DNA of 64,000 nucleotides, taken from positions 13,244,436 to 13,308,435 of the forward strand of contig OU744448.1 of assembly GCA_916610825.1 (NCBI GenBank), read 5' to 3'. A program made the translations under genes and the position numbers. Positions 63,734-64,000 of the stretch are shown one piece after another. The notes beneath the pieces were generated by a model. The model did no database searches. It was not told where the DNA came from and saw only the letters and a program-made list of their open reading frames with translations. Source of the stretch: Haliclystus octoradiatus (taxonomy: Eukaryota; Cnidaria; Staurozoa; Stauromedusae; Haliclystidae). Numbering within the stretch: the first letter of the stretch is position 1; each line of letters begins with the position of its first letter.

Positions 63734-64000
63734 AAACTTGCGTTGCATTTCATTACAAAAAGAAACTACTAACTAGCTGTCTAGGATGGATTTTCCAATG
63801 TTTATTGACTGAATATCTGGATATACTGCACGATGAAATGATTTATAGTTCACTAAACCGTGAAATTAGTACCTCAGTCAAATATATCACTTCTGCAGCA
63901 AATTGTTAATAGCTGTATATTTGTTAATTCGCTCCTGCTGAATAGATCATTTTTGTAGAAATTATTGAAAATTGCTCAACTGCCGCATCTTTTTTATTTA
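63734..64000. other. Window edge, kibra intron
   Basis: No exon encoding the first WW domain is visible between 62789 and the window end, so the kibra 5' exons should lie beyond 64000. Confidence 0.4.

Overview
This is a metazoan nuclear window. It is AT-rich by eye, its genes are split by many small GT-AG introns, and it is full of decayed transposons. The gene set (a FoxQ2-type forkhead gene, a kibra/WWC gene, an ACOT11/12-type thioesterase, an astacin with an ShKT tail), a tRNA-derived SINE family, CR1/L2/Jockey-type LINEs and the repeated word TAGGCCTA suggest a marine invertebrate, possibly a deuterostome such as a hemichordate or echinoderm. The species assignment is inference.

Layout. 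Bases 1-13400 hold three minus-strand genes: an intronless SLC49/FLVCR-like transporter (269-1666), a five-exon gene for a small secreted single-PLAT-domain protein (3969-6776), and a seven-exon secreted astacin metalloprotease with a C-terminal ShKT domain (9405-13381). Bases 15926-54155 are one plus-strand gene of 19 coding exons. It encodes a complete 554-residue acyl-CoA thioesterase with two hotdog domains and a START domain (ACOT12/ACOT11 type). I rebuilt it exon by exon; every splice phase joins in frame.

The long introns of that gene carry most of the unusual DNA. Intron 1 (16 kb) holds a hAT-type element with a perfect 8-bp target duplication and a LINE nested inside it, a second decayed LINE, a complete but broken Ty3/Gypsy element with 98/99-bp LTRs and a 5-bp target duplication, and a foldback MITE. 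Introns 2, 6 and 10 hold a Tc1/mariner-like MITE and SINE copies. Intron 11 (9 kb) holds an intronless forkhead gene on the opposite strand. Intron 15 is almost entirely a (TTA)n microsatellite of about 450 bp.

Downstream, a compact plus-strand gene for a FAM174-like single-pass membrane protein (54472-55053) faces the 3' end of a minus-strand WWC/kibra gene (55618-62788). Sixteen exons of that gene are present, about 1039 residues. Its 5' exons for most of the WW domains lie beyond the window. The genes look functionally unrelated. I see no operon-like or defence-type system; the interest is in gene nesting, transposon nesting and a few unusual domain arrangements.
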